Assembly: GCA_008729055.1 (NCBI GenBank)
Contig: SDUX01000006.1
Location: 2,592,842-2,656,841, forward strand
Reading direction: 5' to 3'
Origin: Pyropia haitanensis
Taxonomy: Eukaryota; Rhodophyta; Bangiophyceae; Bangiales; Bangiaceae
DNA length: 64,000 nt
Made by a program: the position numbers and the translations under genes
In this document: positions 44,472 to 55,389 of the stretch, piece by piece
Layout: each line of letters starts with the position of its first letter
How positions within the stretch are numbered: the first letter of the stretch is position 1
Notes under the pieces: model-generated
Told to the model about the DNA's origin: nothing
Seen by the model: the letters and a program-made list of their open reading frames with translations, nothing else
Databases searched by the model: none

Positions 44472-45353
44472 GCCGCGCCCAACGGTGGGTGGCCCGGGGA
44501 GGTGGGCACCGAGCGGACCCCCCCCCCCCCCCGGCGGCCGTCGGCAACCCCCCCCCGCCGGCGGCGCCCCCCCCCCCGACGAGGCCGAGGCCGCCGCCCC
44601 CCCCCGCCCCGCCGCCTCCCCCGTCGACCGTCTTGATCTTGGCGAGCATCGACGCCTCGAGGCGCATCTGCATCTGGCGCTCGCAGTAGAGCCGCCAGGT
44701 GTCCTCTGTGAAGCCATAATTGAAGTACTCGGTGACGTCCGCGCCGCGGTCGCGCCACGGCTTTTCCGGCAGCTTGCCAATCTCCAGGTCGTACACCGAC
44801 CGCTGGTTGGTGCCGACGTTCATCGTCGGCGTCGGCAGCATGGACAGGATGTTGCCGCCGCCGCGGTCGCCGCCGCCGCCGCCGCCGCGGTCGCCGCCGC
44901 CGCGGCCGTCCCCCGCCCGGCCGTCCCCGCCGCCGCGGCCATCCGCCGATCGCCCCCCCCCGCCGCGGCCGTCGCCGCCAGCCGATCCGCGGCCGCCCGC
45001 CGACGGGTTGACCCACGTGCTCGTCATGCCCGTCGCAATCGACACGCCGCCGCCGCCGCCAGGCCCGCCGTCCCGGCCGCCACCACCGCCGCCGTCGCCG
45101 CCGCCGCCGCCGCCGCCGCCGTGGCCATCGCCGCGGCCACCCCCCCCGACGCCCACGGCGCCACCGCCGCCGCCACCGCCGCCGCCGCCGCCCCCCCCCA
45201 CACCGCCGCTGCCGCCAGCGTGGCCGCCGCCCCCCCCCCGGCCAGCACCACCCCCCCCACCACCCCCACCGCCGCCGCCACCGCCGCCCAGCCCGCCAGC
45301 CGCCGCCGCCGGCCGCTTGCCCGTATTGAGCACAACCGCCACGTCATCGTCCG
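43643..45353 (-). pseudogene. truncated FIP1 copy (block A, copy 2)
   Basis: Repeats FIP1 from the VVLNTGKRP acidic-patch end through the complete Fip1 domain (about 44650-44855) into the Met/Pro/Gly-rich part. It lacks both the N-terminal start with EEEDEDEALYG and the Arg-Asp tail. The 5' breakpoint joins gene B downstream sequence with about four extra bases; the 3' breakpoint is in Pro/Gly repeat sequence. Without promoter and start it is unlikely to make FIP1 protein, though the frame through the domain is intact. Confidence 0.9.
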
Positions 45354-45357
45354 GGAG

Positions 45358-46902
45358 CTCCCGCCGTCCCCGCGTCCGCGTCATCCCTCGTGGTTGGTCG
45401 CCCTGCCTCGTCCCCACCTCTGGCTCCCCCCCGCGCACTTGTGGTTCCCGCTCACGCCACCGTCTGGCGCCCCCCCCCCGCCGCCCGCCGCGCGCGCGTC
45501 ACGCCCAACGCCGCCACCGCGGCGGCGACCACGTACGCGGCGGCGACCGGCACCCCCCCCCCCCCCCCCCCGGCGGTGCCCCCCCCGACCCGCCGCGCAA
45601 AGTCCGCCGCCGCCGCCGCCTTGACCGCCGCCACCCCCACGAGCGCCCCCCGCGCCCGCGGGTGCCGCGCGCCCAGCACCGACACGGCACCGGCGCCCGC
45701 GGCGGCAACGGCCGCCGCGGCGGCCACCACCGCCGCCGCCAGCGCGGGCGCCGTCGCGGCGAGGGCGTCGAGCGGGCCCGGGGCACCCCCCCCCCCGCCG
45801 CCGCCGCCGCCAACACTGGCGGCGGACGCGGCGGCGGCGGTGACGGCGGCGAGCAGGGCGGCCGCAAAGGCGGCGTCCCACGCAACGACCGCGTCGAGGG
45901 CGGCCCACGCGGTCGGCGCCTTGGCGCCCGAGCCGAGCCACGCGGCGCCCGCCGCGGCGGGCGGCGCGACCGCCGCCGCGACGGCGAGCAGCCCCGCGGT
46001 GAGGGGGCCAACGGGCGACCGCGGCGGCGCCGCGACGCTGCCCGCGACCGCCGCGGTCGCGGCGGGGGCGCCGACAGTGGCGGCCACGTCGGCGGCGCGG
46101 GCGGTGAGCCACGACGCCAGCGCGGGGTCGGCGGCGCCCGACGCGGCGGCTGCCGACGACAGCGCCGTCGCGGCGGCCGACAGCTTGGCCGCCAGCCGCC
46201 GGTTGTCGCGGACGGTGAGGCCCCGCGTCAAGCGGAGCTGCTCCCGCTCCGTCGCTGCCGCGGCGACCGCGTCGCGGAGGCGGTCGAGCCGGTCCTCGTC
46301 GGCAGCTGGGGGGGCGTGCCGCAGCCAGTGGTGGCCGCCACGGTCGCCATGGCCGGCGGCGGCCCGCGCGCGGCGCCGCTGCGCGGCGGCGGCCGTCCAC
46401 GAGGGGAGGACGGGGGTGGACAGGCGCGCCATGGCGGTTGTAACATCGGCGGGCTCCGCGGCGAGTGGCGGGTCGGCGGGCGACACGCCCCGCGCGTCGG
46501 CGGCCGCCACGCCAGCGCGGGCGGGTGGTCCGCCGCCCGTGCCGTCAAGGACGTTGACGCCGTCGGTGGCGGCGGTCGCCGCTGCCGCCGCCGCCGCCGC
46601 CGCCGCCGCTTGACGGCGCCCGGCGGCGGCGGCGGCGGACAGGATGGGCGCGCCGGCCGCGACGGCAGCGACCGCGGCCGCGACCGCGGCGGCGGCCGCC
46701 GCGGCAGCGAGGACCCGCCGGGCCGGCGGCCGGCACGACAGCCAAGGAGCGGCCGACGTAGTCGCGGCGGGGGTGGTCATGTCGGACGTGCCCAAGAGCG
46801 CACAAAGGGAATGGAAGTGGAGGCTGGCGGGGCCGGGGCCGGGGGGGGGGGGGTGGGGGGTGAGGGAGGGTGCCGTCGATAGCCAAGGGGGGCCAATGGC
46901 GG
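45358..46902. repeat. segmental duplication block B, copy 2
   Basis: Matches 23087-24632. At its right edge CCAATGGCGG (46893-46902) is shared with block C and is the empty site of the foldback insertion. Confidence 0.93.
45452..46780 (-). CDS. Ala-rich multi-pass membrane protein, gene B copy 2 (intact)
   Basis: 442 aa, uninterrupted, starting MTTPAATTSAAPWLSCRPPA and ending GVTRARRAAGGGRQTVA. Hydrophobic Ala/Val stretches occur near residues 25-55 and repeatedly in the C-terminal half (for example LTAGLLAVAAAVAPPAAAGA and LALAAAVVAAA-like runs), with a charged, possibly coiled-coil part at about residues 165-215. No family recognised. Because this copy reads through where copy 1 breaks, it shows that the gene is real and gives its correct frame. 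The upstream flank is kept to 46892, so it may keep its promoter. Confidence 0.65.
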   Translation of the reverse strand: MTTPAATTSAAPWLSCRPPARRVLAAAAAAAAVAAAVAAVAAGAPILSAAAAAGRRQAAAAAAAAAAATAATDGVNVLDGTGGGPPARAGVAAADARGVSPADPPLAAEPADVTTAMARLSTPVLPSWTAAAAQRRRARAAAGHGDRGGHHWLRHAPPAADEDRLDRLRDAVAAAATEREQLRLTRGLTVRDNRRLAAKLSAAATALSSAAAASGAADPALASWLTARAADVAATVGAPAATAAVAGSVAAPPRSPVGPLTAGLLAVAAAVAPPAAAGAAWLGSGAKAPTAWAALDAVVAWDAAFAAALLAAVTAAAASAASVGGGGGGGGGAPGPLDALAATAPALAAAVVAAAAAVAAAGAGAVSVLGARHPRARGALVGVAAVKAAAAADFARRVGGGTAGGGGGGVPVAAAYVVAAAVAALGVTRARRAAGGGRQTVA

Positions 46903-47807
46903 CACGGATGCAGCGGTGTACTCCTGGCGGTGGGCACCGGGTGACGCGGCTGGCGGCTCCCGTACCCCCCCCGACCGTCTGCCAAGGGCGCGCAGCGTGG
47001 GCAGGGCAGCCGCTATGGGAGACGCCGAGGCAGGACGCGCCGTCATCGGGGCGTCAGGGGGTGGGCATCTTGTAGTGGCCCGCCGCTCCCCGCCACCCCC
47101 CCCCCCCCCCCCGCCTCCTGGGCCACGCGCCCGCCTTGGACGGGGAGGAACGGGGGAGACGCGGGCGGCCACGTGCCCCCCCCCCCCCCCCCCCCCCCCC
47201 CACCCCTCCGGCTCATCCCCCCCCTCCCCCGCGGGGCCGCCCCACCAAGTGCGGCATGCATTCCCGGTGCGCAGCGGAGCGGTCGCGGCAGCCAAGACGG
47301 GGGGCGAGCCCACCGGCGGTAGTGGTGAATCGGCCCCGCCCGTCGCGGCACGGGCGGTGGCGTGGGGCGCGGCGGGCACGCGTCCAGCCACCCCCCCCCG
47401 CCCCCCCCCCCCCCCCCTGCCCCCCCCCCCACCCCACCCTTGGCAATGCACGCACGCCATGCGGCGTGCCCCCCCACCGCCGTCAACCGCGGCGGGCGGG
47501 CGGCGCGACGGTCACGCCACGGGCGGCGGTGGCGGTGGCAGCAGCGGCGGCGGCGGCGGTGGCGGCGGCAGTGGCGGCGGCGGCGGCGGTGACGAGCGCG
47601 CACGCGCCGTGGCGGCGGCACGGGCGCTGCGGCGTGCCGCCGCCGCGGCGGTCGGCCTGGTGGACGCGCCGGGGGGGCGCGCGGGCAGGGGGACCCGACG
47701 CGGCGCCGCGCCGCGGGCGGCGGCCGCGCCGCGCCGCCGCGGCGGCGGCATCAATTCGCTGGCCGCGGGGGGGGGGGGGGGGGGGCGCCGACGCCGCGGC
47801 GGCCACG
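46893..47807. repeat. segmental duplication block C, copy 2 (left part)
   Basis: Matches 30186-31094. The remaining part (CACGGCGGTACCGCCG...CCCGCG) resumes at 54628-54660, after the inserted transposon. Confidence 0.92.
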
Positions 47808-48093
47808 CACACCCAGTTAAGGGTGGTCGCTGGGATCTGAAGAAGAACGAGTTATAGCAAATACATCCACATTTCAAGAGGCACTTTCACGCGGTTCACG
47901 CGGTGGGTGGGCCAGCAACGCCGTGGAACGCACCATCTCTCGTCCACCCCGCTACCGACCGCATCGCTCTGTGACCCCCCCAGCTTTCCCAGCCACCGTC
48001 GGCGTCTTACCGACGGGGCGCTCGGATCGGACTTTCCCACCTTTGAGTTTCTGTGCTGTCTCCTCGGTCGGCTACACCTGGGTAACTCACGCT

Positions 48094-51000
48094 ATGAGCG
48101 CTCCAGCAATGGACCACATCCCAAGGTATGTTTCGACGTGTGGCCGTGAAGCGGAGTGAAGCGCTTATGTACCGCTGGGGGTTATGGTGCAATCAATCGG
48201 GGCAGATCTTTCTGGTTGTGCCCATACAAGGTAACCATGCGAGTCTGCATCGCTTCCTATTTTTTTTATTTTTTTTCTCGGCGCTGACCGTGTTCTTCTC
48301 TTTTTTTTTTTTTCCTGGCGCAGTGGTGTACATGAGGCCGCCTGTCTGGTAAAGGATATTATTGATTGTACCTCTGGACGGCACCTGGCTTTTGTCTGCA
48401 CCTCGTGTGTCACTCCTTTCCTCCACTCCACCCTCGCTACGGACGAGTGGCTCGCCAGTGTGGCAACACTCAGCCAGGCGGACCAAGACGCACACCGCAC
48501 GGGAGCAGCCCTACTGAAGAGCACCAACAAGCGCTACTGCAAGACACACCCAACTGGCGTGGTGCTGGGAGAGTGCAACCGTTGCTTTGTCCGTGCGCGT
48601 CCTCGGCGGCGTGTGACAGTGGACGGACCAAGCTACTGTGAGTCTGTGCGGCACCCCAGAGGCACCTCTGCTCTGGCGCGCTACACGCCAGCTCCTCGGA
48701 TCTTACCGTGGCTATGGACCGCTGAGAAGGCGACGTCAGAAGCAACCCTTCCAGTGTCCCAGCGCGCTAAGGTATGCTCTGGCTGCCGGACTGGGAGCGA
48801 GCGGGCGGCTCGCTCGGCGAGGGACGGCCTCAATCCGTCTGGCTTAGACGTACTTGCGGCTGCCGCCGCCCTGCAGCCAGTGCCTACTTTCCATCAAGTC
48901 GGCCGTCTGGACGGTGTGTCAGTCGTCCCAGCGACTCCAAGGCAATCTGTCATGGCCACCGCTATTCAGACTGTGGCGATTGCCCCGAGCCCCCCGGCAT
49001 TCGACGGTTTCGCACAGCTGATGTCGCTGTTGGACAGGTACGACGGCTTGGGGCCGGCGGAGTTGGTGTTGTTCGAAAAGCTGATGGTTGCCCACCTGCG
49101 AGCCACCAAGCCAAGCGAGATTTCCGTCCAGTTCAGGAACGGAGTCAATCGACTCTACATTGTGGCCCCAGCTGTGCGCCGCGCCGTCGTCGGGCGCCGC
49201 CAGCTGACCAGCAGAAGCAAGGTGGCAGCCGGGGTGCTGGGGCCACTGTTTGGGGGTGCTGGCCACGCGTACGAGAAGGAGCTCAAGACCCTCCTGACAC
49301 TCGCACAGCGACACGAGGGGGTGTCGGTGGTGCCCATGAAGGGCCTCTCTGACCTCTCTCCCAGCCTGCAAGCTCGATTGGTGACAAGCACGATGCTGAG
49401 TGGGGCCCAATGGAGTAAGCTACGACAAGCGTTTGGCGGCAAGGACAGCGGGCTCATCAGCCGGGAAGTGCTCCGGCGCGAGCATAATAAGCTGGCCGAC
49501 CAATCAGGTCGGCGAGCTGTGGTTGACGAGCTGGGCGCGAGGCTCGTGAGCCTCCGTGGAGCCCTGGAGTGTCTTCTTGAGGAGCTGGTAAAGTCTTCAA
49601 CGTTTATTGAGCGTCATGTGCGAGATGCCGACGGCGTACCTATCCTGCACACCGAGGCGTTTGCGGGCCTCCAAGGACTCCACGAGACTCACAGCGATGT
49701 GACGGCTGACGTACACGTGTGCTTGGGACTTGACAAGGGCGGCAAGACGAGCTCGTGCAAGCTCGTTCTGACTGTGGCCAACCAACCCAACCCGCAAAGG
49801 CGGCAACACTCCATCCTGCTTGCAACGTACCCGTGCATCAAGGACGGGCCAGAGGAAGTGTCCGCGATGATTGGTCCATGGGTGGGAGACCTGACGGAGC
49901 TGCTGACGAACGGGGTGACGGTCGACGGGACCAGACGGGCGGTCCGGCTTTTCATAACCGGGGACTACGCGTTTTTGTCGACATTTTGTGGCCACAAGGG
50001 GGCCTCCAGTCACATGAGCTGTCTGTGGTGCCTGGCAGTCCGTCGCCCATCGGCGACAAGCAGCGCCGAGGCGGCGCTGTATGGCAGCATGCAGCACGTG
50101 TCAGAGCGGCCGCGGACGCTGCGGTCGCGTGACCATCTCATCAAGATGATGGCTGACTACGCTGGGGGTGGCAACGACACGCTGCCAGTGCCCCACGGCC
50201 TCGGGACCCACCTGTCCATTGAGCGGCGCCCGAACTTCCCCATTGGCTCGGACGCCATCGTGCCTATCCCTCTCCACATCACACTTGGAGTGACGTCATT
50301 TCTGCTGCAGCTGGGGGTGACAGCTGCCGTGGCGAGTGGCGGGGGGGCCACGGGGCAGGCAGCGGCACTCTCCGTCGGGCAAGCCCTGCTCGAGGATGTG
50401 AGGGTGCACCCCGTGCCCTATCATGGGGGCGGGTTTGAGGGGCGGTCATGCAATCAGATTGCTGCCAAGAGCACCATCATCTGTGACAAGCTGGCGGCTC
50501 ATGTACCTTATGACGGTGTACGTGTCCTCCGGGCCGCATGGGCTAGCTGGGCGTCCATGGTCGGCGTGCTGAACCGAGCGCAGGTCATCTCCCGTCCGGA
50601 CATCACGGCGTTTACGGCCGCGGCGGCCAGCTTTGTGCCGCCCCTGCAGGATGCCTTCCCGTGGGTGAGCGTCACTGTGAAATTGCACACGCTTACTCAC
50701 CACGCGCCGGCGTTTCTGCGCCGCTACGGAAGCCTGGGAATGTACGGGGAGCAAGCGCTGGAAGCATGGCACGGATATTTCAACCAGGCCGGCGCGAAGT
50801 TGACAGCGGACTGCTTCCTCAAGAGGTGCCTCGTGCTTGTGCAACACGCCGCCATTGCACGGGACCCCAGTGCTGAGATTGCGCTGGACAGGGGTCAGCA
50901 CCGCAAAGCGGCCGCGCCGGGACCGCGTCGGGCTGTCAAACCAGGTGACGGGCGACTGCGTGCCAACAAGGATCCCCTGCGGTCGACCACGGCCGAGTCG

Positions 51001-51258
51001 CAACGCGACGCGCAGCACATGCGCCAGTGGGCATCCGACAGAGTCAAGAGCGCAGTTGCATCATTGCAGCAGCATGACAAGGCCTCTGGGGGGGGGGGGG
51101 GGGGAGTGGGGGGGCGGGCGGGTAGCCAGCCGACGGAAGGGGCAACAAACACTGCTGGCGATGGACTAGTACAAGGGCCGGTTGATGCTGAGCTGGAAGA
51201 GGAAGAGTTCGACCCCATTGCATTCTTTCTGTTGGGTGCACCATCCGGCGACGAGTGA
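48094..51258 (+). CDS. DDE-type transposase, two exons
   Basis: Join 48094-48125 and 48324-51258, 988 aa. Exon 1 codes MSAPAMDHIP; donor AAG|GTATGT, acceptor T run then GGCGCAG, phase preserved. After the junction, CLVKDIIDCTSGRHLAFVCT with SCVTPF, YCKTH and ECNRCF gives a Cys/His-rich N-terminus that may bind zinc. The catalytic core has LGLDKGGKTSSCKLVLTVAN (Asp481), LFITGDYAFLSTFCGHKGAS with CLWC (Asp558) and YGEQALEAWHGYFNQA (Glu820 or Glu824): an RNase-H-like DDE arrangement. I have not tied it to a named superfamily. The Gly run at 51088-51107 and the acidic tail ELEEEEFDPIAF end the protein. Confidence 0.75.
48126..48323 (+). other. 198-bp intron in the transposase gene
   Basis: GTATGT...TTTTTTTCCTGGCGCAG, with two T runs. 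Splicing joins the frames exactly (CCA-AG|T). Confidence 0.85.
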
Positions 51259-51993
51259 CATGCGAGCTCGTAGTTGTTGTTTTTTTCTTTCGGCTCTATT
51301 ATTCATCATCGGCCCATCGCCCCCGCCTCGGTGTGCCTCCTTGAGAATTCCGCAAGCACCAGCACCGCCCCCTCGCTCCGCAAGGAAAAAAACAGACAGC
51401 TGGCACTGAGTACAGTCAAAGCCATGCACAGGTGAAAAAGAGAAACGCCGGCACCGGTGGGCAGCGCCATGAAGAGTTGAGGCGCCAAAGGCACCAGGAG
51501 CACGGGAAAGCCCCCGCACAGGGGTCGTCAGGCCCAGACGCTGGTGGCGTCTTGATGCGCATTCAGGTGGAAGGGGGGGGCGGCAGCCGCGTCCGGCGAG
51601 AGAGGGAGGGGGGTCGTGGGGGGTACAGCAGCGAAGGGCGCTAGGGGCGGCAGCAGCATGGGACCACCACCGCACAGCGAGCGCCTAGCCCAGACGCTGA
51701 TGGCCGCTTGAGGCGCCGTCGGGGGGCGGGGGCGCCGTCTGAGGGGGGCGGGGGGGCAGGGCACCTGCCCCAGCCTGGGGCACCGACGGGGCGGAAGGGA
51801 GGGTGGCGACAGCGACAGCGGGCAGCCCCGTCCGACAGGGCGGGGGGGGGGTAGCTGGGTGAGTAGCGCCGGGCCGCGCACGCGGCGGTAGCCCGCGCTG
51901 GACCGCCAGTCCGTTGGCGGCGGCGGGGGGACGGCCTGGGGGGGGGCGTCGGCGTGTGGGCACCGCCCCCCCCGCCACCCCCTCCCCCGCCGC

Positions 51994-52033
<40 letters not shown>

Positions 52034-52241
52034 GTCGCCGTCGCCATCGCCGTCGACCAGCACCCCCACGCCGTCCCCCCCCCCGTTGTCGCCACCGCCG
52101 CCGCCGCCGCCGCCGTCGGCGCGGGCGGCGTCACCCCCCTCCCCCCCCGCATCGGCGCCGCCGTCCCCTCTCTCCCCCACCGCGGGCGACAGCCCGCGGC
52201 GGCCGCACTTGGACGCCCGCACCGCCCCGTATTCAAAGATA
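51259..52241. other. inside the transposon, between the two converging genes
   Basis: Contains the 3' flanks of the transposase and ARID genes. G-rich and Asp/Gly-codon repeats (about 51970-52130, GGC/GAC units on the minus strand) may be a further exon of the ARID gene, but no splice pair was found. Confidence 0.4.
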
Positions 52242-52988
52242 TTATCCGTCGCTGCCGCTCGCAGCCGCCGCGTCCGCCGCGAACCCCGACGAGGCGGCCA
52301 GGGCGGCCTGGCGCTTGGGACGGGAGCCCGCCACCGGGGGGGCGGGCGACCGCCCGGGCGTCGCCGCCGCCCCCGCCGCGCGGTCGGCGGCGGCAGCCCA
52401 CCCACCGCCGGGGCCGTCCACGCCGCCCCGGCTGCCGCCACCGCCGCCACCGACGCCGCCGACGCCGTCCACCCCCCCCGGGGGCGGCTTGGGCGGCCGC
52501 CGCCCCCACACCGCCGCCTGCTCATAGTCAAACAGCAGGCGCTCGTGGGTGGTGCGGAGCACGTACGCGGCGGAGGTGCAGCTCTTGGGCAGCGACAGCT
52601 GCCGCGCGACCAGCTTGAACGCCCGGTTGGCCATCACCGAGTGGAGCCCCCCCAGGCGCAGCACCGCCACGTACAGCGCGTACGTGTCCAGCGGCGCGCC
52701 CGCCACGGTCGGCACCGGAAAGTCGGGCCGCCCGGCGTCGGCCGCGAACGCCGCGTGGTCGGCCACCCACGTGGCGCGCAGCGCGGCGGGGTCGTTGGCG
52801 GGCCGCCGGGGGGGGTTGGCCATCAGCGCTTTTGACTCGTAGACGGTGCCGGCCGTGTCCGCGGCGGTCTCGTACGGCGTCAGCGTGCCCACGTCGTCCG
52901 CGGCGGTGAGGCCGGCGGCGCTGGCAAAGCCGGACCGCCCGTTGGCGACGACGCACGGGGGGGGGGGGGGGGCACGTGACACCGTCAT
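52242..52988 (-). CDS. ARID-domain DNA-binding protein carried by the transposon
   Basis: 248 aa from ATG 52988. The ARID/BRIGHT domain spans residues about 72-157: ATWVADHAAFAADAGRPDFP, PTVAGAPLDTYALYVAVLRL, GGLHSVMANRAFKLVARQLS, LPKSCTSAAYVLRTTHERLL and FDYEQ. This matches the family pattern (P.v.G..LD.Y.Ly..V..lGG...V...r.f..va..L.lp...tsa..vLR..herlL..YE). ARID proteins bind AT-rich DNA. The N-terminus is short, and the C-terminus is Gly/Pro/Ala-rich and ends SGSDG. A CT-rich leader like those of host genes precedes it. It lies wholly within the transposon's inverted repeats, converging with the transposase, so it is either an element-encoded partner or a captured host gene. Confidence 0.85.
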   Translation of the reverse strand: MTVSRAPPPPPCVVANGRSGFASAAGLTAADDVGTLTPYETAADTAGTVYESKALMANPPRRPANDPAALRATWVADHAAFAADAGRPDFPVPTVAGAPLDTYALYVAVLRLGGLHSVMANRAFKLVARQLSLPKSCTSAAYVLRTTHERLLFDYEQAAVWGRRPPKPPPGGVDGVGGVGGGGGGSRGGVDGPGGGWAAAADRAAGAAATPGRSPAPPVAGSRPKRQAALAASSGFAADAAAASGSDG

Positions 52989-53110
52989 GGCGGCGCGTAG
53001 GAGGCAACAAGAGGGGCGGGGGGGGGGGTGGGACGGCGCAAGGGCCAGAGACTGGCAGACGCGCCGCGGAGAAGAGGGGGAGGGGGAGTGGCGGCGGTGA
53101 AGCGGCCGCA
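52989..53110 (-). promoter_or_regulatory. pyrimidine-rich leader of the ARID gene
   Basis: On the coding strand, C/T-rich sequence runs to ATG 52988, as in the host genes. This supports expression and hints at host origin. Confidence 0.45.
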
Positions 53111-54627
53111 GCTGGCGGGCAGGGGGGGGGGGGGGAGAGACGTACCACGCGCTGCTGCGGCGGCCGCCGGGACACGCGGGTTCACAAGTCAGGAGGAAGA
53201 GCCGACGCACGCGTGCATGGGCGGGGCACGACGCGGGCACCGCAACCCAGGGTCGTCAAGCCCACGCGCCGGTGAAAGCTGGTTGCATGGTCCGGGGTGG
53301 AAGGAGTGAGGCGCCAGCGACGTAGGACAGTCCCACCGGGGAGAAGCAGAGATGCACGCCCTTGTCTGACCAAAATCTAATCCCTAAAGGTGGAGGGGGG
53401 GGGAGAGCATGAGCTACAGACAGATACAAGACATTGGCGGGGAAAAAGAACACGAGCCGGTAACGTCGGGCGACTGAATCAGGGTCGGGGGCGGGGCGAG
53501 GCGCGGGCGACGGCAGAAAACCCCCTTTCGGGCGGAAGGAAACAGGCGCAGGTGAAAGTGGGTAGCCAAATCGGGAGGGGGTGGCAAGTGGGGGGGGGAG
53601 GGGGGCGCCAGAAAACACGGAAAGCCCCGTCTGGGGTCGGGTAAAACACACGCAGATGGCAGAGAAAACCTCCGTTGGGGGAAATGGGATGGTGGCCTTG
53701 GCGTCACGGAGGTGCCCGGTCCAGAGCCGGCGAACAAAGGCACCGCTTGCAGCCTATAGCCCGGTCAGGGAGGAAGAGGGGGGATAGGCACGCGCGGCGA
53801 GGGAAGCCACGTGCGCTGCCGGCCGGTCGCACCTGAAAACGTCATTGGAGGTGAGAGGGACAGGGCCCCCCGGCAACAGCGGAAAGGATCGTCGGGGGAG
53901 GGTAGTGCCGGTGGCAGAAACGGGCCCATCGCGTGGGGGGGATGGGGGCACAGGTGGCAGCGGGATGCTCGGTCCACGTAGGGTGCACATGGGCGCTAGT
54001 GGCCGTACAGCTCCGCCGGGCGGGGGTGGGGGAGGGGGCACGCCGGGAGGGACAGGGGCGGGCGCCGGGCGGGAGGGACTCGGGCAAAACTCGGGTCGGC
54101 GGACAGTCAAGTCCAGGCAGGGGGACCACGGTCCGCCTATGCAGAGGCGCCCAGCGTCTGAGGGGAAAGGGGGCGACGCGCGAGAACAGCAGCGGCAGGT
54201 ACGGCAGGGGGTGGCATCGGCAGACGTCGTCCCGTGGGAGAGGCGGCGAGGTGTAGCATGGAAGACGGCTGGCAGGAGGGGGTTAGAGGTGGGGACAGCA
54301 AGGGAGCAGAGCACTCTCAAGGGGGATGCGACGCTCGATTTTTCACACGCGCCCGTTCAAACAGCTTGCGCGCGGCCAAATGTTTGCTTGCGTCGCAGTC
54401 CCCACCAGCTCTCACACGAGCTCTGGGGCTGATCAGTACATGCTTTTTCACCACCTTCATAACTCCATTGGGCAGGAGAGCTTCAAAGAGAAAAACACTG
54501 TGCTAAATGTGACGTGTACCAACCAGAGAGCAGGAGCAGTAGATGAAACATGAGGGCAGCCAACGAGAGGGCAGAACGGCATTCGAAAAGCCGTATGTCC
54601 CAGATAGACCGGTCTTAACTAGGTGTG
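53111..54627. other. right part of the ARID transposon, no gene seen
   Basis: G-rich, with frequent GGGG blocks to about 54300, then AT-richer sequence to the right inverted repeat (54614-54627). No coding segment recognised. Confidence 0.5.
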
Positions 54628-55389
54628 CACGGCGGTACCGCCGTGGGCGCCCCCCCCGCGCAGTACTACCAAACCCGTGGACCCCTGGCGAGCGTGCGGG
54701 ACGTGAAATCAGCACGACTCGGGCCCGAAGTTGTGCATGTGCGGCACGCGAGGCGTGTCAGCCTTCGTGAGCCCCGCGTGCCGCCGACGTGCAGCGGGCG
54801 TGCAGGAGGATGTGCCTCCGCGTGCAGCGCGTGCCTCAACTTGGTATTGCCTGAGCATTTTCGGTCTGGTGCGGGCCAAGCCCTCGAAAGGCACACTGCG
54901 ACTTGGGCCAGCCACGGCCCAAGTCTTCTGAAGCTATACTGCGACCCCGCTGCACTTGAGTTGCATTTATTGCCAAGGTCTCCGACAGCACCAGCTTCGC
55001 CAGAGATATACACTTCATTGTACGCTCACATTCGTCAAAAATGGGTGCCTCATACCAGCCGCTGGTAGCTGCCGCTCCTCCGTCGGGGGTGCGGCGGGGG
55101 CGCCAACCCCGCCACGAAGGGGGGACCGGTGGGGGCGGCACCGGCCGCCGGCAGCTGCCGCGCCGTCGTCGCAGGGGACGGCAGGGGGGTCGACCCCGCC
55201 GTGAAGAAGAGACCTGTGGGGCGGCACTGGTCGCCGGCAGCTGCCGTGCCGTCGTCACGGGGGAGGGCGGCGGCGGCGTCACTTCGTCGGAAAGACGTCG
55301 GAGGAGGCGGCACCGGCGGCCAGATGCTGTCGCTCCGCCGTCGGGCGCGACAGGTACTCGTGAGGGAGACGCTGGCCGTCACGTAGCCA

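Larger units (their letters stand above)
47808..54627. mobile_element. 6.8-kb DNA transposon carrying DDE transposase and ARID gene
   Basis: Left end CACACCCAGTTAAG, right end the reverse complement of CACACCTAGTTAAG (one mismatch in 14), with further inverted similarity (GGTC, CTGGGA) just inside. CACG flanks both ends (47804-47807 and 54628-54631), and the uninterrupted sequence GGCCACGGCGGTACC at 31099-31113 is the empty site. So this is one insertion with a 4-bp target duplication. It encodes a spliced transposase (48094-51258, plus) and an ARID protein (52242-52988, minus), converging. The CAC ends and 4-bp duplication do not identify a superfamily. Confidence 0.85.
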
